DNA of 64,000 nucleotides from JAQBDA01 sp041301185 (lineage in GTDB: Bacteria > Chloroflexota > Anaerolineae > Anaerolineales > UBA4823): positions 11,226 through 75,225 of the forward strand of contig JBFYSV010000202.1 of NCBI GenBank assembly GCA_041301185.1, written 5' to 3'. Made by a program: the position numbers and the translations under genes. This document shows positions 41,885-50,771 of the stretch, piece after piece; within the stretch, counting starts at the first letter, position 1; each line of letters starts with the position of its first letter. Under the pieces are notes generated by a model that was not told the origin of the DNA, made no database searches, and saw only the letters and a program-made list of their open reading frames with translations.

Positions 41885-43468
41885 TTATCCCCCAAGCCTT
41901 ACTTGAGCAAGTATTGCGACGAACAAAACTACAAATAAGAGTGCCCATAAGATACCCCCATCTCCTTCTAAGATATTGATTGCAAGATGGATCACTCTAC
42001 CCATGGCAAAATAGACTCCCCATAGAAAACGATATACCCATTCCAACGAGAAGAAACGGACCACAAAAATCCCGGCAGAATGGATAGTCCGGGCTATAGT
42101 CTCTCGCTTACGCAGCTGTAGCGCAAGCAGCACCCATATCCCGCAAAGTACAGCAATAACCAGGCCTGGCAACCCAGATGCCAGGCTCAAGGGCATATCC
42201 CGCTCAAACCAGCCAACTAAGATCAATACACCAGGTAATAAAACCAATCCCCAGGGATAGATGATCCAAACAAATCTGTCCATAGCAATCTGTTTAGGAA
42301 GGGGTTTAAAGGCCTGGTACACATACCCAACCAGGAACACGGATTGAGCAATAAGAAATAAAACCAACGCTGGATGGAACCCCGGCACATACAGATACAC
42401 GCCATTCCAGATAGGCAAATACGGGAGGCTGGATAATCCCAACACCCCAATAGCCGGGAGAATGAGCAAATATTTTTGCCGCAATGACATAAGAAATACT
42501 ACGCTGCCGGACAAGATTGTGACGATTCCCCATGCAAGGCCTGCGGATGGTTGGGCTCGAATGGTTGAGGCAACAACGAAGGATGCCAATCCCAGGATCC
42601 AATACGGTCGCCCTTCTACTTCATCTGGAGCATTTACCCACGCAATGGATGAATAGATTGCCGCAAACCCACTCAGCAAGAGCAAGATCAGGGTCATGTT
42701 CTGTGGGACTCCGACCTCAGCAGTACGAACCAGCAAGATCATGCTGGCGCCAGCTGCCACCAGTCGGGAAATCGTGCCCAAATTTCGCCGGGTTGCATAT
42801 TCTCTGCGTAAGGGCTGGTGCATCGGCAGCACGCCTAAACGTAGACCGGCTGCAAGCAACAGGAAAATACTCACCTGGATTGGAATATTGGAAAAATCCA
42901 GATTTTGACCTAAACTACGGGTATAGATCATCGACCACACTAACAACATCGTTCCAGCGAGCCGCGTTGAAAATGAAATAATCACCCGTTCTCGATCTTT
43001 GCTGCCCGGAAGTTGACCCAACAAAATTACCATTTCAGCCAGATCAATCGCCATCCACAGGAGAAGTAGCGTCATCGGATTGCCAGCTTGTACTGCCAGA
43101 ACGCCAAGCGCTCCCAACACAAGGGCGCCGAACCAAATTGACCAATTGGCTTCGTTTGCCCTGATCACATCGGTCAATATTGCCGATAAAACCAAAGTAG
43201 CCAGTGCCAAAGCAAACGGCCAAGAATATTCGTCCACCAGCAAGGTGGGTGAGTATTCCGAAATCCACCCAGGGCGCCAGTTAAACATCATAATCGATTG
43301 CGGGATATTACTGCGCGAAATAAGGACAAAAGGCCATGCAATCAAGGCTCCTAAAGCAGCAACAACCCAGGTGTAAGCGAATCCTGGTCTTATCACTCGG
43401 ATAAGCACGAGAATGATGGCAAATACAAGAAGAACTACAACAGAAATAATTGGAAAATAGGCAACCAT
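41885..43468 (-). CDS. Antiporter-like membrane subunit (NuoN/NuoL/HyfF type)
   Basis: A 527-residue protein with about 14 hydrophobic helices. The central region GLRLGVLPMHQPLRREYATRRNLGTISRLVAAGASMILLVR aligns with the Lys/His/Pro-containing helix 7-8 region of proton-channel subunits, though the usual KxxxxPFHxWLP is reduced to GVLPMHQPL. The C-terminal membrane helix follows a helix with GWFERDMPLSLASG. It is the first of a three-gene set. Role inferred: a proton or sodium translocating module lacking its electron-transfer partners here. Confidence 0.8.
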   Translation of the reverse strand: MVAYFPIISVVVLLVFAIILVLIRVIRPGFAYTWVVAALGALIAWPFVLISRSNIPQSIMMFNWRPGWISEYSPTLLVDEYSWPFALALATLVLSAILTDVIRANEANWSIWFGALVLGALGVLAVQAGNPMTLLLLWMAIDLAEMVILLGQLPGSKDRERVIISFSTRLAGTMLLVWSMIYTRSLGQNLDFSNIPIQVSIFLLLAAGLRLGVLPMHQPLRREYATRRNLGTISRLVAAGASMILLVRTAEVGVPQNMTLILLLLSGFAAIYSSIAWVNAPDEVEGRPYWILGLASFVVASTIRAQPSAGLAWGIVTILSGSVVFLMSLRQKYLLILPAIGVLGLSSLPYLPIWNGVYLYVPGFHPALVLFLIAQSVFLVGYVYQAFKPLPKQIAMDRFVWIIYPWGLVLLPGVLILVGWFERDMPLSLASGLPGLVIAVLCGIWVLLALQLRKRETIARTIHSAGIFVVRFFSLEWVYRFLWGVYFAMGRVIHLAINILEGDGGILWALLFVVLFVAILAQVRLGG

Positions 43469-43534
43469 TGATAGGTGCGGAGCTGCTGCTGCCTGGTCAT
43501 TTTCTACTGGATGAGTTGATTGTACCCTAATTAC

Positions 43535-44956
43535 TCATACCAAAACAGCACCAGTCGAGCGTTGCAGATACTGACCCATGCCCGCTTTACCCAGCCATCT
43601 CCCCTGATCAACAATCAGGTTGCCTCTTAAAAACACCTTCTCTGGGTAGCCCACCAGTTCCCAGCCTTCGAACAGATTGTAATCCGTACGATGTTGGGCA
43701 TACGCGATTCCATATTTCAGGCTTTTGTCAGGGTCCCAAATGACAATATCAGCATCAGATCCAGGTATGATAGAGCCTTTTCGCGGATAGATTCCAAATA
43801 TCTTCGCCGGGTTTGTGCTGGTGAGGGCGACAAACTGATTGGGGGAGATGCGCCCCGCTCGGACACCATAGGTCCATAGAATCGGTAGGCGGTCGCCGAC
43901 ACCAGGCAGCCCGTTGGGAATTTTCGAAAAATCATCGGCGCCTAACTCCTTGCCTGGGATTGCCACAGCTTCTCCCTCATAGATGATTGCCTGATTACCC
44001 TGGTAAAAGAAGGGGCAATGATCTGTGCCAATCGCCTGTATCGTACCATCTGCAAGGCCTTGCCATAGCCTCTGGTTGTCCTCAACTGTCCTCATTGGAG
44101 GCGAGCATATCCACTTCGCCCCATCCGGACGCTTGAGGTGATCAACTGTAAAGAATAGGTAAGGGGGGCAGGTCTCGCCCATAATGGGCAAGCCTTTTTG
44201 GCGCATGTATTTAAGCTGGTCCACCTCACCCGCGACATTCATGTGCACGATATACAAAGGAGACTGCGCTTGGGCTGCCAGAGCTGCTGCTCGTAGAGAA
44301 GCTTCCACTGCCCCCCAGGCTGGCCTGGTGTGGGCGTGCCATTCTGGGGTTGAATGTCCAGCCTCCAGCGCCTCGGTAACCAGCACATCGATGACATCAC
44401 CATTTTCAGCATGGAGCATCGTGAGCAACCCCGATTCATTGGCTATGCGAAGAACACGAAATATTTCCCCATCCCCCAATCTCAAGCGATTATTATATGC
44501 GGTAAAAACCTTCACTGAGGATATACCCATTCCTAACAGACCGGGGATTTCGGCAGCAACTTGCTGGTCATAACGGCTGATATTCATGTGAAACCCGTAA
44601 TCGATAGCCGCTTTGCGATCTGCCTTAGCATGCCAGGCTTCAACACTCTTAGCGAGACTCTCCCGATCTTGGGGAATAAAATCCATTACAGTTGTCGTCC
44701 CTCCAAAGGCTGCCGCCTTATGACCGCTATAATGATCATCTGAAGAGACCGTTCCAAACATCGGCAAATCGAAATGGGTATGCGGATCGATACCACCAGG
44801 CATAATGATTTTCCCTCTGGCATCGATAATTTGTGAAGCGTCTATGGGTAGATTCACTCCAATTCGGGATATTTTTTCACCTTCGATATAGATATCCGCA
44901 AAATAAGTTTCACTTGCGGTAATAATCTGACCACCTTTGATAAGCAATCCAGGCAT
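43535..44956 (-). CDS. Dihydropyrimidinase / hydantoinase
   Basis: A 473-residue cyclic amidase opening hydantoin or dihydropyrimidine rings. Zinc-site motif DPHTHFDLP at about 57-65, the carboxylatable Lys in SSVKVFTAYNN, HAENGD, and near the C-terminus DADIVIWDPD are present. The ATG at 44956, with CGAGGT 6 bases upstream, gives the normal N-terminus MPGLLIKGGQ; 22 upstream in-frame codons are rejected. It lies between the antiporter-like genes and the DppC-PQQ gene, with a 78-base gap upstream. It may feed carbamoyl products to carbamate kinase (inference). Confidence 0.93.
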   Translation of the reverse strand: MPGLLIKGGQIITASETYFADIYIEGEKISRIGVNLPIDASQIIDARGKIIMPGGIDPHTHFDLPMFGTVSSDDHYSGHKAAAFGGTTTVMDFIPQDRESLAKSVEAWHAKADRKAAIDYGFHMNISRYDQQVAAEIPGLLGMGISSVKVFTAYNNRLRLGDGEIFRVLRIANESGLLTMLHAENGDVIDVLVTEALEAGHSTPEWHAHTRPAWGAVEASLRAAALAAQAQSPLYIVHMNVAGEVDQLKYMRQKGLPIMGETCPPYLFFTVDHLKRPDGAKWICSPPMRTVEDNQRLWQGLADGTIQAIGTDHCPFFYQGNQAIIYEGEAVAIPGKELGADDFSKIPNGLPGVGDRLPILWTYGVRAGRISPNQFVALTSTNPAKIFGIYPRKGSIIPGSDADIVIWDPDKSLKYGIAYAQHRTDYNLFEGWELVGYPEKVFLRGNLIVDQGRWLGKAGMGQYLQRSTGAVLV

Positions 44957-45034
44957 TTTATTACCTCGCGAGAAGAGATTGGTCACTGCTCGATCACAAA
45001 TGTAGTATAAAAACCCGTGCAATTACAAGTGCGG

Positions 45035-47521
45035 TTAGCGATAGACAACCGGCATAAATAAATAGTACCCGGCAGTATTTTCAACAACCGAGGTAGGGGT
45101 TGGGATGACTGGCTCGATATCCGAACCAGACTCCGCGGTTGCTGTCGGCATGGATGCAGGTAGAGTCATCGTTTCGACAGGCCCTGGCCTGGCGGACATA
45201 ATTTGTGTACCGATGGGCTGTGACTGAGCTGATTTACCTATATCATCTCCAAAGCCAATCGCATACAACATGCCAGTATCCGTGGAAACATAGAGTCGAT
45301 TGGGTACTAATGCTCCACCCAGGATGTTGGCGCCATCTCCCAGCTCATATTCCCAGAGCGGAGTCTGCGAACCTATCTCATACGCTTTACAGTTCACCCC
45401 AACATTAAAATTATCCGAACACACATAAGATCGCGATTGGCGATCAATGGCGATCAACTTGCTTTGCCTGTCAGGAGGTCGAAGATTATCGATTATCTTA
45501 CTGGTATTATCCAGCCACACCAGGCGCGTGTCAAAGTATTCGCCTGAGTAGAATAACCAGATGGTATCCCCAGGTGTGGCACCTTGATCATAAGGTGGCA
45601 CAATCGCTTGATTCTCATAATTCCAGGTAATAACGGGATCAACTTTGACACCATCTTCAGTCAATACCCAACCGTAGACTTCATGACTTGTTCGGAGATA
45701 AGATTTCAGATTTGCTCCGGTAAAAAACGCCGGCAGGGAGAATTGCATCTCTTCAAGCGGCAGACCCCGCAATGCCAACCTGGCCCCATTACTCGCCGCC
45801 AGGGCTGCTGCATCCAGAAAAATATAGGCTTCTCCTGCGCTTAACACCGGCGGTTTATCCAAGTAGCCATCATAGGCAAATGCTAACCACAAAGCTTCTC
45901 CTTCTGGTGACACTGCCTGGATTGAATCAAGCCGGGTGTAGTAGATCGTCCCGTTGGAAGCTACGATCGGTCCGGAGGTTGCCTCCCTGCCATTCTGTGG
46001 CGTAAAGCGCCATAAAAACTTCCCGAAAGAATCATAGGCGGATAGCCCACCCTTGGCATCAGCAACATAGATTTCACCACCAGGTCCAAGCGCCGGCCAG
46101 CCGACGGGGTGTTCTTGCAGATTAGCCTGCCAGACATCTTGACCCGAGGCGTCAAGCGCAATCAGTCGCTGATCAACAGTTGTCAGGTATAAATTTCCTT
46201 CGGACGAAACGACCGGACCACCCACCAGCCCACCTTCAACAGAATAAATCCAGGCAATTGAGGCATCTTTGGGCCCATCGGCGGGTGTCCAGCGCGTGCC
46301 TTGTGCATCGTGATGCATCGTTGCCCATAAATGCCCACCAGGGACTGAGAGCCATTGTTGCTCGCTGGCTGGAGTAACCTGCGAGCGCCCATTCCACCAC
46401 ATCGTCCACCCGCCCAAAATCAGAATAAAAAGCGCAGCCATACCCAGTTCACGGGTGTGCGCTTCGAAGAAATCCGAAGCAGGCTGGGAGATGTTCTCCT
46501 CCAGCCATTCGCCAGCCTTCCCCCCGATCAATTGCCTGCCGCGATAACCTGATCTTAGCTTACGTACATGCTGAATGCGTAAGCCTTCTCCGAGTAAATT
46601 AAACCCAAGGATGGTTAGGAATATAAAAGTGCCGATAACAATCAATCCAAGCGGTTTGACTAAGGAGACCAAAGCGGTGGAAAGCATCTGCCCAAGCTCT
46701 GGCAGGCCAGTGGTATTCACTGAGACGAAATCAGAAACCTCGATCCATACCCCACCACCCATAAAATACCCAAGAAAACCGAGCTCGGAGATCACGAATA
46801 TGGTCGCGCTGACTTCAAATGCCAACAGCATCCACACCAGAGGAGATATCTGTGGAATCACATGCTTATATAACACTCGCCATCCAGATGCACCCAAAGC
46901 CTGGGCAGCTTCAATGAAGACCTGTCCCCTCAATCCACGTGTTTGTGTAGATATGATCCTGGCTGTTTCTGCCCACCCGGTAAGTGCCAGTCCGAATACG
47001 AACGCCCAAATACCCTTTTCGACACCGATGGCAGTGATACCCATCAGTGCTACGATCAGGATTGGGATCGATAATGCGATAAAAAGGATAGTGTCCAGGA
47101 TTTTTCCTTTAACACCAGTTGACCAGCCAATCAAAAAACCTAGCAAAACCCCAAGAATCAGACGGGTAACTGCAACAATACCAACTATTATCAACGTCGG
47201 GCGCACCCCCCACAGGATCCTGCTGAGCATGTCCCTTCCGAACTGGTCAGTTCCTAGGGGATAATCTGGTAGAGCTAGTGGCGCATACGGCGGGCTGACG
47301 ATTCTCCCGTCGATAGTTAATGCGTAATTTTCCTGCATTGGGTCCTGCGGAGCCCATCTCGGACCCCAGATTGCGATCAGCAAGATAAACAAGCTGATGA
47401 ATCCGCCCATAATTAACGGCCAATTCATCTGGCGGAAAGAATGTAAGAAACCACCACTATGGGGCAGGTTATCTACTACTGTCCCGGTATTTTGTGCGCT
47501 GATCCCTTGAATTCCGGCCAT
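45035..47521 (-). CDS. DppC-type ABC permease fused to extracellular PQQ-like beta-propeller
   Basis: An 828-residue fusion. Residues about 1-330 form a peptide/nickel-type permease: membrane helix at about 38-60, PLGTDQFGRDMLSRI, and the cytosolic EAA loop EAAQALGASGWRVLYKHVIPQ. A further membrane helix at about 365-385 (LGMAALFILILGGWTMWW) moves the chain outside. Residues about 400-780 are PQQ-like blades (for example GGPVVSSEGNLYLTTVDQ, GPIVASNGTIYYTR). A Thr/Pro linker and the end YYLFMPVVYR follow. DppC homologues normally have about 300 residues. The permease start overlaps the dppB-like stop in TAATG. Confidence 0.85.
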   Translation of the reverse strand: MAGIQGISAQNTGTVVDNLPHSGGFLHSFRQMNWPLIMGGFISLFILLIAIWGPRWAPQDPMQENYALTIDGRIVSPPYAPLALPDYPLGTDQFGRDMLSRILWGVRPTLIIVGIVAVTRLILGVLLGFLIGWSTGVKGKILDTILFIALSIPILIVALMGITAIGVEKGIWAFVFGLALTGWAETARIISTQTRGLRGQVFIEAAQALGASGWRVLYKHVIPQISPLVWMLLAFEVSATIFVISELGFLGYFMGGGVWIEVSDFVSVNTTGLPELGQMLSTALVSLVKPLGLIVIGTFIFLTILGFNLLGEGLRIQHVRKLRSGYRGRQLIGGKAGEWLEENISQPASDFFEAHTRELGMAALFILILGGWTMWWNGRSQVTPASEQQWLSVPGGHLWATMHHDAQGTRWTPADGPKDASIAWIYSVEGGLVGGPVVSSEGNLYLTTVDQRLIALDASGQDVWQANLQEHPVGWPALGPGGEIYVADAKGGLSAYDSFGKFLWRFTPQNGREATSGPIVASNGTIYYTRLDSIQAVSPEGEALWLAFAYDGYLDKPPVLSAGEAYIFLDAAALAASNGARLALRGLPLEEMQFSLPAFFTGANLKSYLRTSHEVYGWVLTEDGVKVDPVITWNYENQAIVPPYDQGATPGDTIWLFYSGEYFDTRLVWLDNTSKIIDNLRPPDRQSKLIAIDRQSRSYVCSDNFNVGVNCKAYEIGSQTPLWEYELGDGANILGGALVPNRLYVSTDTGMLYAIGFGDDIGKSAQSQPIGTQIMSARPGPVETMTLPASMPTATAESGSDIEPVIPTPTSVVENTAGYYLFMPVVYR

Positions 47522-48444
47522 TAACCTGACTGCCTTGGATCATAATACCTGACGAGAATCCCGGCAAAGAAGTCCGATAATAGAAAAACTGCTGCCAAAA
47601 TCGTCAGTAAAGCTGCCAGTAGAGGCGGGAAAAGGAAGATGTCAGACCGGTTGGTTAACACCAAGGTAGAAGAAAACAGCCGACCGATACCAGGCCAATC
47701 GAACAGCCTTTCAACGATGATTAACTCGGCAATCATCAAGCGCAGAGAAGCCACGATTGTGATGATCACTGCCGCCAGGACATTGCGAAACGCAAGCCTC
47801 TTGCGGATGGCCTGCATGGTATGGCCAAAGCTGCGCGCAGCAACAACGTATTGTTTGTCCATTTCCCCCGCCAACATCGTAGATGTGATCTGAGCAATCT
47901 TAACCGTAGGCAATACCATTAATGCCAGGGTAGGTAGAACTAGATGAGCGTCGATACCATATCCTTGAAACGGGAAGAGCGGAGTCGCGTCTGGGCCCCA
48001 AATCACATATACAATCGAGAGGGCTATCAGCACGATTCCAATGTAATAACTGGGAGATGCCAGCCCGATGGTGATCATCCCGGTCAGCCAGGAAGACACT
48101 TTGGGAGGGGCGATCCGCACGGCGCTAAATCCGAGCACTAAACCCAGCCCAATACTCGCCAGTAAAGCCAGGGCCAGCAACCACAGGCTGGCAATACCTG
48201 CCCGAACAATTATTTCCAGGATACTGCCCCCTTGCGGAAGAACGCCAAAATCGAATTGCAAGACACCTTTTAGGTACTCGAAATATTGGGGGAAAACGGG
48301 TGAGATAGAAAAATTACCAAATGTATACGGGTTACGAGCCAGCTGAATGGGGCTGATGTAGTATGCATAAGCATAACCAACAAAATTAGCAATCAGCAAT
48401 GCTAGCGGAAATATGATTATTCGCTGCAGGATATATCTTAGCAT
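47521..48444 (-). CDS. DppB-type ABC transporter permease
   Basis: A 307-residue permease of the peptide/opine/nickel importer type. It has an N-terminal helix, then five more with a conserved cytosolic loop DKQYVVAARSFGHTMQAIRKRLAFRNVLAAVI (the EAA-type coupling region). Some residues of the usual DPP-B N-terminus (LR..LQ...PLALL) remain. No substrate-binding protein or ATPase gene lies nearby. The ATG is preceded by GGAG inside a hairpin that should hide it from ribosomes. The downstream DppC-PQQ gene is translationally coupled. Confidence 0.88.
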   Translation of the reverse strand: MLRYILQRIIIFPLALLIANFVGYAYAYYISPIQLARNPYTFGNFSISPVFPQYFEYLKGVLQFDFGVLPQGGSILEIIVRAGIASLWLLALALLASIGLGLVLGFSAVRIAPPKVSSWLTGMITIGLASPSYYIGIVLIALSIVYVIWGPDATPLFPFQGYGIDAHLVLPTLALMVLPTVKIAQITSTMLAGEMDKQYVVAARSFGHTMQAIRKRLAFRNVLAAVIITIVASLRLMIAELIIVERLFDWPGIGRLFSSTLVLTNRSDIFLFPPLLAALLTILAAVFLLSDFFAGILVRYYDPRQSG

Positions 48445-48448
48445 CGAT

Positions 48449-48480
48449 AATACTCCAAGGAATCAATTCGTGGGAGTATT
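48449..48480 (-). promoter_or_regulatory. SD-sequestering hairpin before the dppB-like gene
   Basis: On the mRNA, AATACTCC pairs perfectly over 8 bp with GGAGTATT around a 16-base loop. The GGAG of the 3' arm is the only plausible ribosome binding site for the ATG at 48444. Folding would block initiation, as in RNA thermometers or translational switches. Confidence 0.6.
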
Positions 48481-48522
48481 CCATGAGTATCAAACCACCC
48501 GGACTGTTTCCATCCAGAAATC

Positions 48523-48563
48523 ATGTGAATTCGTTTGGACTATATAGGAATACCAATTCACAT
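48523..48563. repeat. 9-bp perfect inverted repeat
   Basis: ATGTGAATT (48523-48531) and AATTCACAT (48555-48563) around 23 bases, in the leader region of the dppB-like gene. It may be an operator or a second RNA hairpin. Confidence 0.5.
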
Positions 48564-48580
48564 CCGGATTAGTTCATCTT

Positions 48581-48602
48581 TGGGAGAATTTATAGTCTCC
48601 CA
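48581..48602 (-). terminator. Terminator-like hairpin after the 48618-49202 gene
   Basis: TGGGAGA (48581-48587) pairs with TCTCCCA (48596-48602), 7 bp with an 8-base loop, 16 bases past the stop of the upstream gene. No T-run, so efficiency is uncertain. Confidence 0.4.
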
Positions 48603-48617
48603 CTATCTGCGTTAATA

Positions 48618-49202
48618 TCACGCCGATTCATCCGGCTGAATAATCTCTTGTAAACCCAACATTGCAGCCAGAAATGCGGGATCTAAGTCAGGCTCGGGCA
48701 TATCCTGAGTATGATATGCCTGGCTCCGGTTAGCACGCTCGCGCAAAGCCTGCCAGAGCAATCGGCGTTCATCGGTATGAACAATCAAATCATTGACTGT
48801 TTTTGCCGCTAGCAAATATTCACCGGTCGTGTAGAAAAAAGTGATCCGCCGCCAGCTCTTCGCCAGGATAGGCTGAGGCAAGTTGGCTAGCGGACCTAAT
48901 TCGATTTTATAATATTCCAGATTAGCGTTTGGGTGGTCGGTCTCGTCGCGCAGCAACTCAGCCCGGGTGGTTAGCTCATGACCGCGGACTGGTGCAACAT
49001 ATTGGATACACCATTTTTCTGCATCAAATGCGCCTGTTTGGTAAAAAGCCAGGTAATCGACAGCAATTACCTTTGGAGCACTCCTTAGGGGAATGCGATA
49101 CCAACCCAGCAAGCGCGCAATCTCAAGATCGCGCGGATTGTTCATTACCGCAACTAAGATCAGCGCGGTAGCTGCAGGTAAACCTGGCGATTCCTGGCTC
49201 AT
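48618..49202 (-). CDS. Conserved-looking cytosolic protein, function unknown
   Basis: A 194-residue protein without signal or membrane segments. The N-terminal half contains AVMNNPRDLEIARLLGWYRIPLRSAPKVIAVDYLAFYQTGAF, a strikingly regular helix-strand pattern with many conserved-looking aromatic residues, and IQYVAPVRGHELTTRAELL. The C-terminal half is more basic and helical (RRLLWQALRERANRS). I do not recognise the family. CGAGGTAA precedes the ATG. It follows the PLP enzyme gene by 17 bases and is probably co-transcribed with it; a TATAAT overlaps the PLP gene stop. Confidence 0.75.
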   Translation of the reverse strand: MSQESPGLPAATALILVAVMNNPRDLEIARLLGWYRIPLRSAPKVIAVDYLAFYQTGAFDAEKWCIQYVAPVRGHELTTRAELLRDETDHPNANLEYYKIELGPLANLPQPILAKSWRRITFFYTTGEYLLAAKTVNDLIVHTDERRLLWQALRERANRSQAYHTQDMPEPDLDPAFLAAMLGLQEIIQPDESA

Positions 49203-49219
49203 TTACCTCGGCAAATTAA

Positions 49220-50686
49220 TTATAAGAGACCGACGTCTCGGTTGAACGCCTCAATCAGCTCGTCAATCTCTTGAACCTGGTTCTGCACATCTACCCAATA
49301 ATCCTGCTCATACCACTGAGCAAGTATCTCTTCGTATGTTTTCCCTTGTTGTTCAACCCAGGTAAAATACTTCAAATTGTGGACACGCCGGCGGTCAACA
49401 TAGCTTAATTCAAGCATATGATCGGTTGATATTCCCTTGAGGTATTCAGCATGGTGGCTGGCTGCATCCAGTGTTGTGTAATCGCCGAGTTCGGAGTGCA
49501 TTTCGCGTAATCGGCTACTGTACAATTCCATCGAGTCGGTCAATACCGTTAGTACAATATCATTCTCGCCCAACTCGTAATATTTCGCCATCTTGACCGC
49601 TGAGAGAACATTCGAAATTCCGGAGAAACCCATCAAATCCAACCGAGACACAATTGCTTCGGGCACACCTTGCTTGACCAGGTACTCCTTGCCGGCAGGC
49701 TCATTAAACAGGCGGGCAAGATTCACCACTGCATTATCATCGATAGCTACGATTATGTCGGTGTTTTTGGAATTGTGAATCCAGGGAACATGCTTGTCTC
49801 CAATCCCCTCGATCCGGTGGGCACCAAAACCATTCTCCAACAAGGTTGGACACTGTAAGGCTTCGCTGGCTATGATTTTGCTAGCCGGGAATAGTTGTTT
49901 CATGTAATCGCCGCTGGCAATTGTCCCAGCCGACCCGGTCGCCGAGACTATGCCCCGGAATTGATCCCGCGGCCCCAATTCCCGGTTGAGCACTTCCTGC
50001 ATGGCATGCCCGGTCACTTCATAATGCCACAGATAGTTACCAAGCTCATCGAACTGGTTGAAAATCATAAGGTCTTCCCCGGAGTTGCGTAATTCCCAGC
50101 ATTTATCAAAGATTTCTTTGACATTGGATTCACTTCCGGGTGTTGCAATCACTTCGCCAGCAATCTTTGATAGCCACTCGAATCGCTCGCGGCTCATCCC
50201 CTCCGGCAAGATAGCGATGGACTCGCAAGCTAAGAGAGCCGAGTCATACGCTCCTCCCCGGCAGTAGTTACCAGTCGAGGGCCAAACAGCTTTCTGGACA
50301 GTAGGATCAAACTGACCGGTAACCAGGCGAGGAACCAGGCATCCAAAAGCCGCTCCTACTTTATGCGCTCCGGTGGGGAACCATTTACCTACCAGCACGA
50401 TAATTCTGGCAGATGTCCCGGTCAAGCTGCTAGGAAGCTCTAAATAATTTACTCCCCCGTACCCGCCACCATGAGGTACTGGCTCGTTCTTCCAGGTTAT
50501 CCGAAACAGATTGTACGGACTCACATCCCACAAGCCAATATTACTCAACCTGTCTTTAATGGATGCTGGAATCAATGCGGGATCCTTCATCTGCGCGAAA
50601 GTAGGGATGATGATATTCCTCTCCCGCGCTCTTTGTACTACGTTCTTCCGCCGCTCGTGATCAATTGATAAATCGATGGTAGTCAT
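49220..50686 (-). CDS. Fold-type II PLP-dependent enzyme, substrate unknown
   Basis: A 488-residue enzyme of the tryptophan-synthase-beta/cysteine-synthase fold. The Schiff-base lysine is most likely in PTGAHKVGAAFG. Other marks are STGNYCRGGAYDSAL, a cofactor-site pocket, and SATGSAGTIASG, the phosphate-binding Gly-rich loop. It is longer than cysteine synthase (about 310 aa), with an extra helical C-terminus of about 100 residues. It is not ThrC, which is encoded two genes upstream. A lyase or synthase on an amino acid is likely. GAGGAG lies about 12 bases before the ATG. Confidence 0.8.
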   Translation of the reverse strand: MTTIDLSIDHERRKNVVQRARERNIIIPTFAQMKDPALIPASIKDRLSNIGLWDVSPYNLFRITWKNEPVPHGGGYGGVNYLELPSSLTGTSARIIVLVGKWFPTGAHKVGAAFGCLVPRLVTGQFDPTVQKAVWPSTGNYCRGGAYDSALLACESIAILPEGMSRERFEWLSKIAGEVIATPGSESNVKEIFDKCWELRNSGEDLMIFNQFDELGNYLWHYEVTGHAMQEVLNRELGPRDQFRGIVSATGSAGTIASGDYMKQLFPASKIIASEALQCPTLLENGFGAHRIEGIGDKHVPWIHNSKNTDIIVAIDDNAVVNLARLFNEPAGKEYLVKQGVPEAIVSRLDLMGFSGISNVLSAVKMAKYYELGENDIVLTVLTDSMELYSSRLREMHSELGDYTTLDAASHHAEYLKGISTDHMLELSYVDRRRVHNLKYFTWVEQQGKTYEEILAQWYEQDYWVDVQNQVQEIDELIEAFNRDVGLL

Positions 50687-50771
50687 TCTATGTATAATCT
50701 CCTCATGCTAATTATGGATAAATTTCAGAGTTAAATTGCATGGCTCATGACATCTTTAAATACATTCAACA

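Noticed and set aside
46575..47264. Open frame of 229 codons on the plus strand over the DppC region
   Set aside because: Antisense to an intact permease with a conserved EAA loop; composition is that of a reversed membrane protein.
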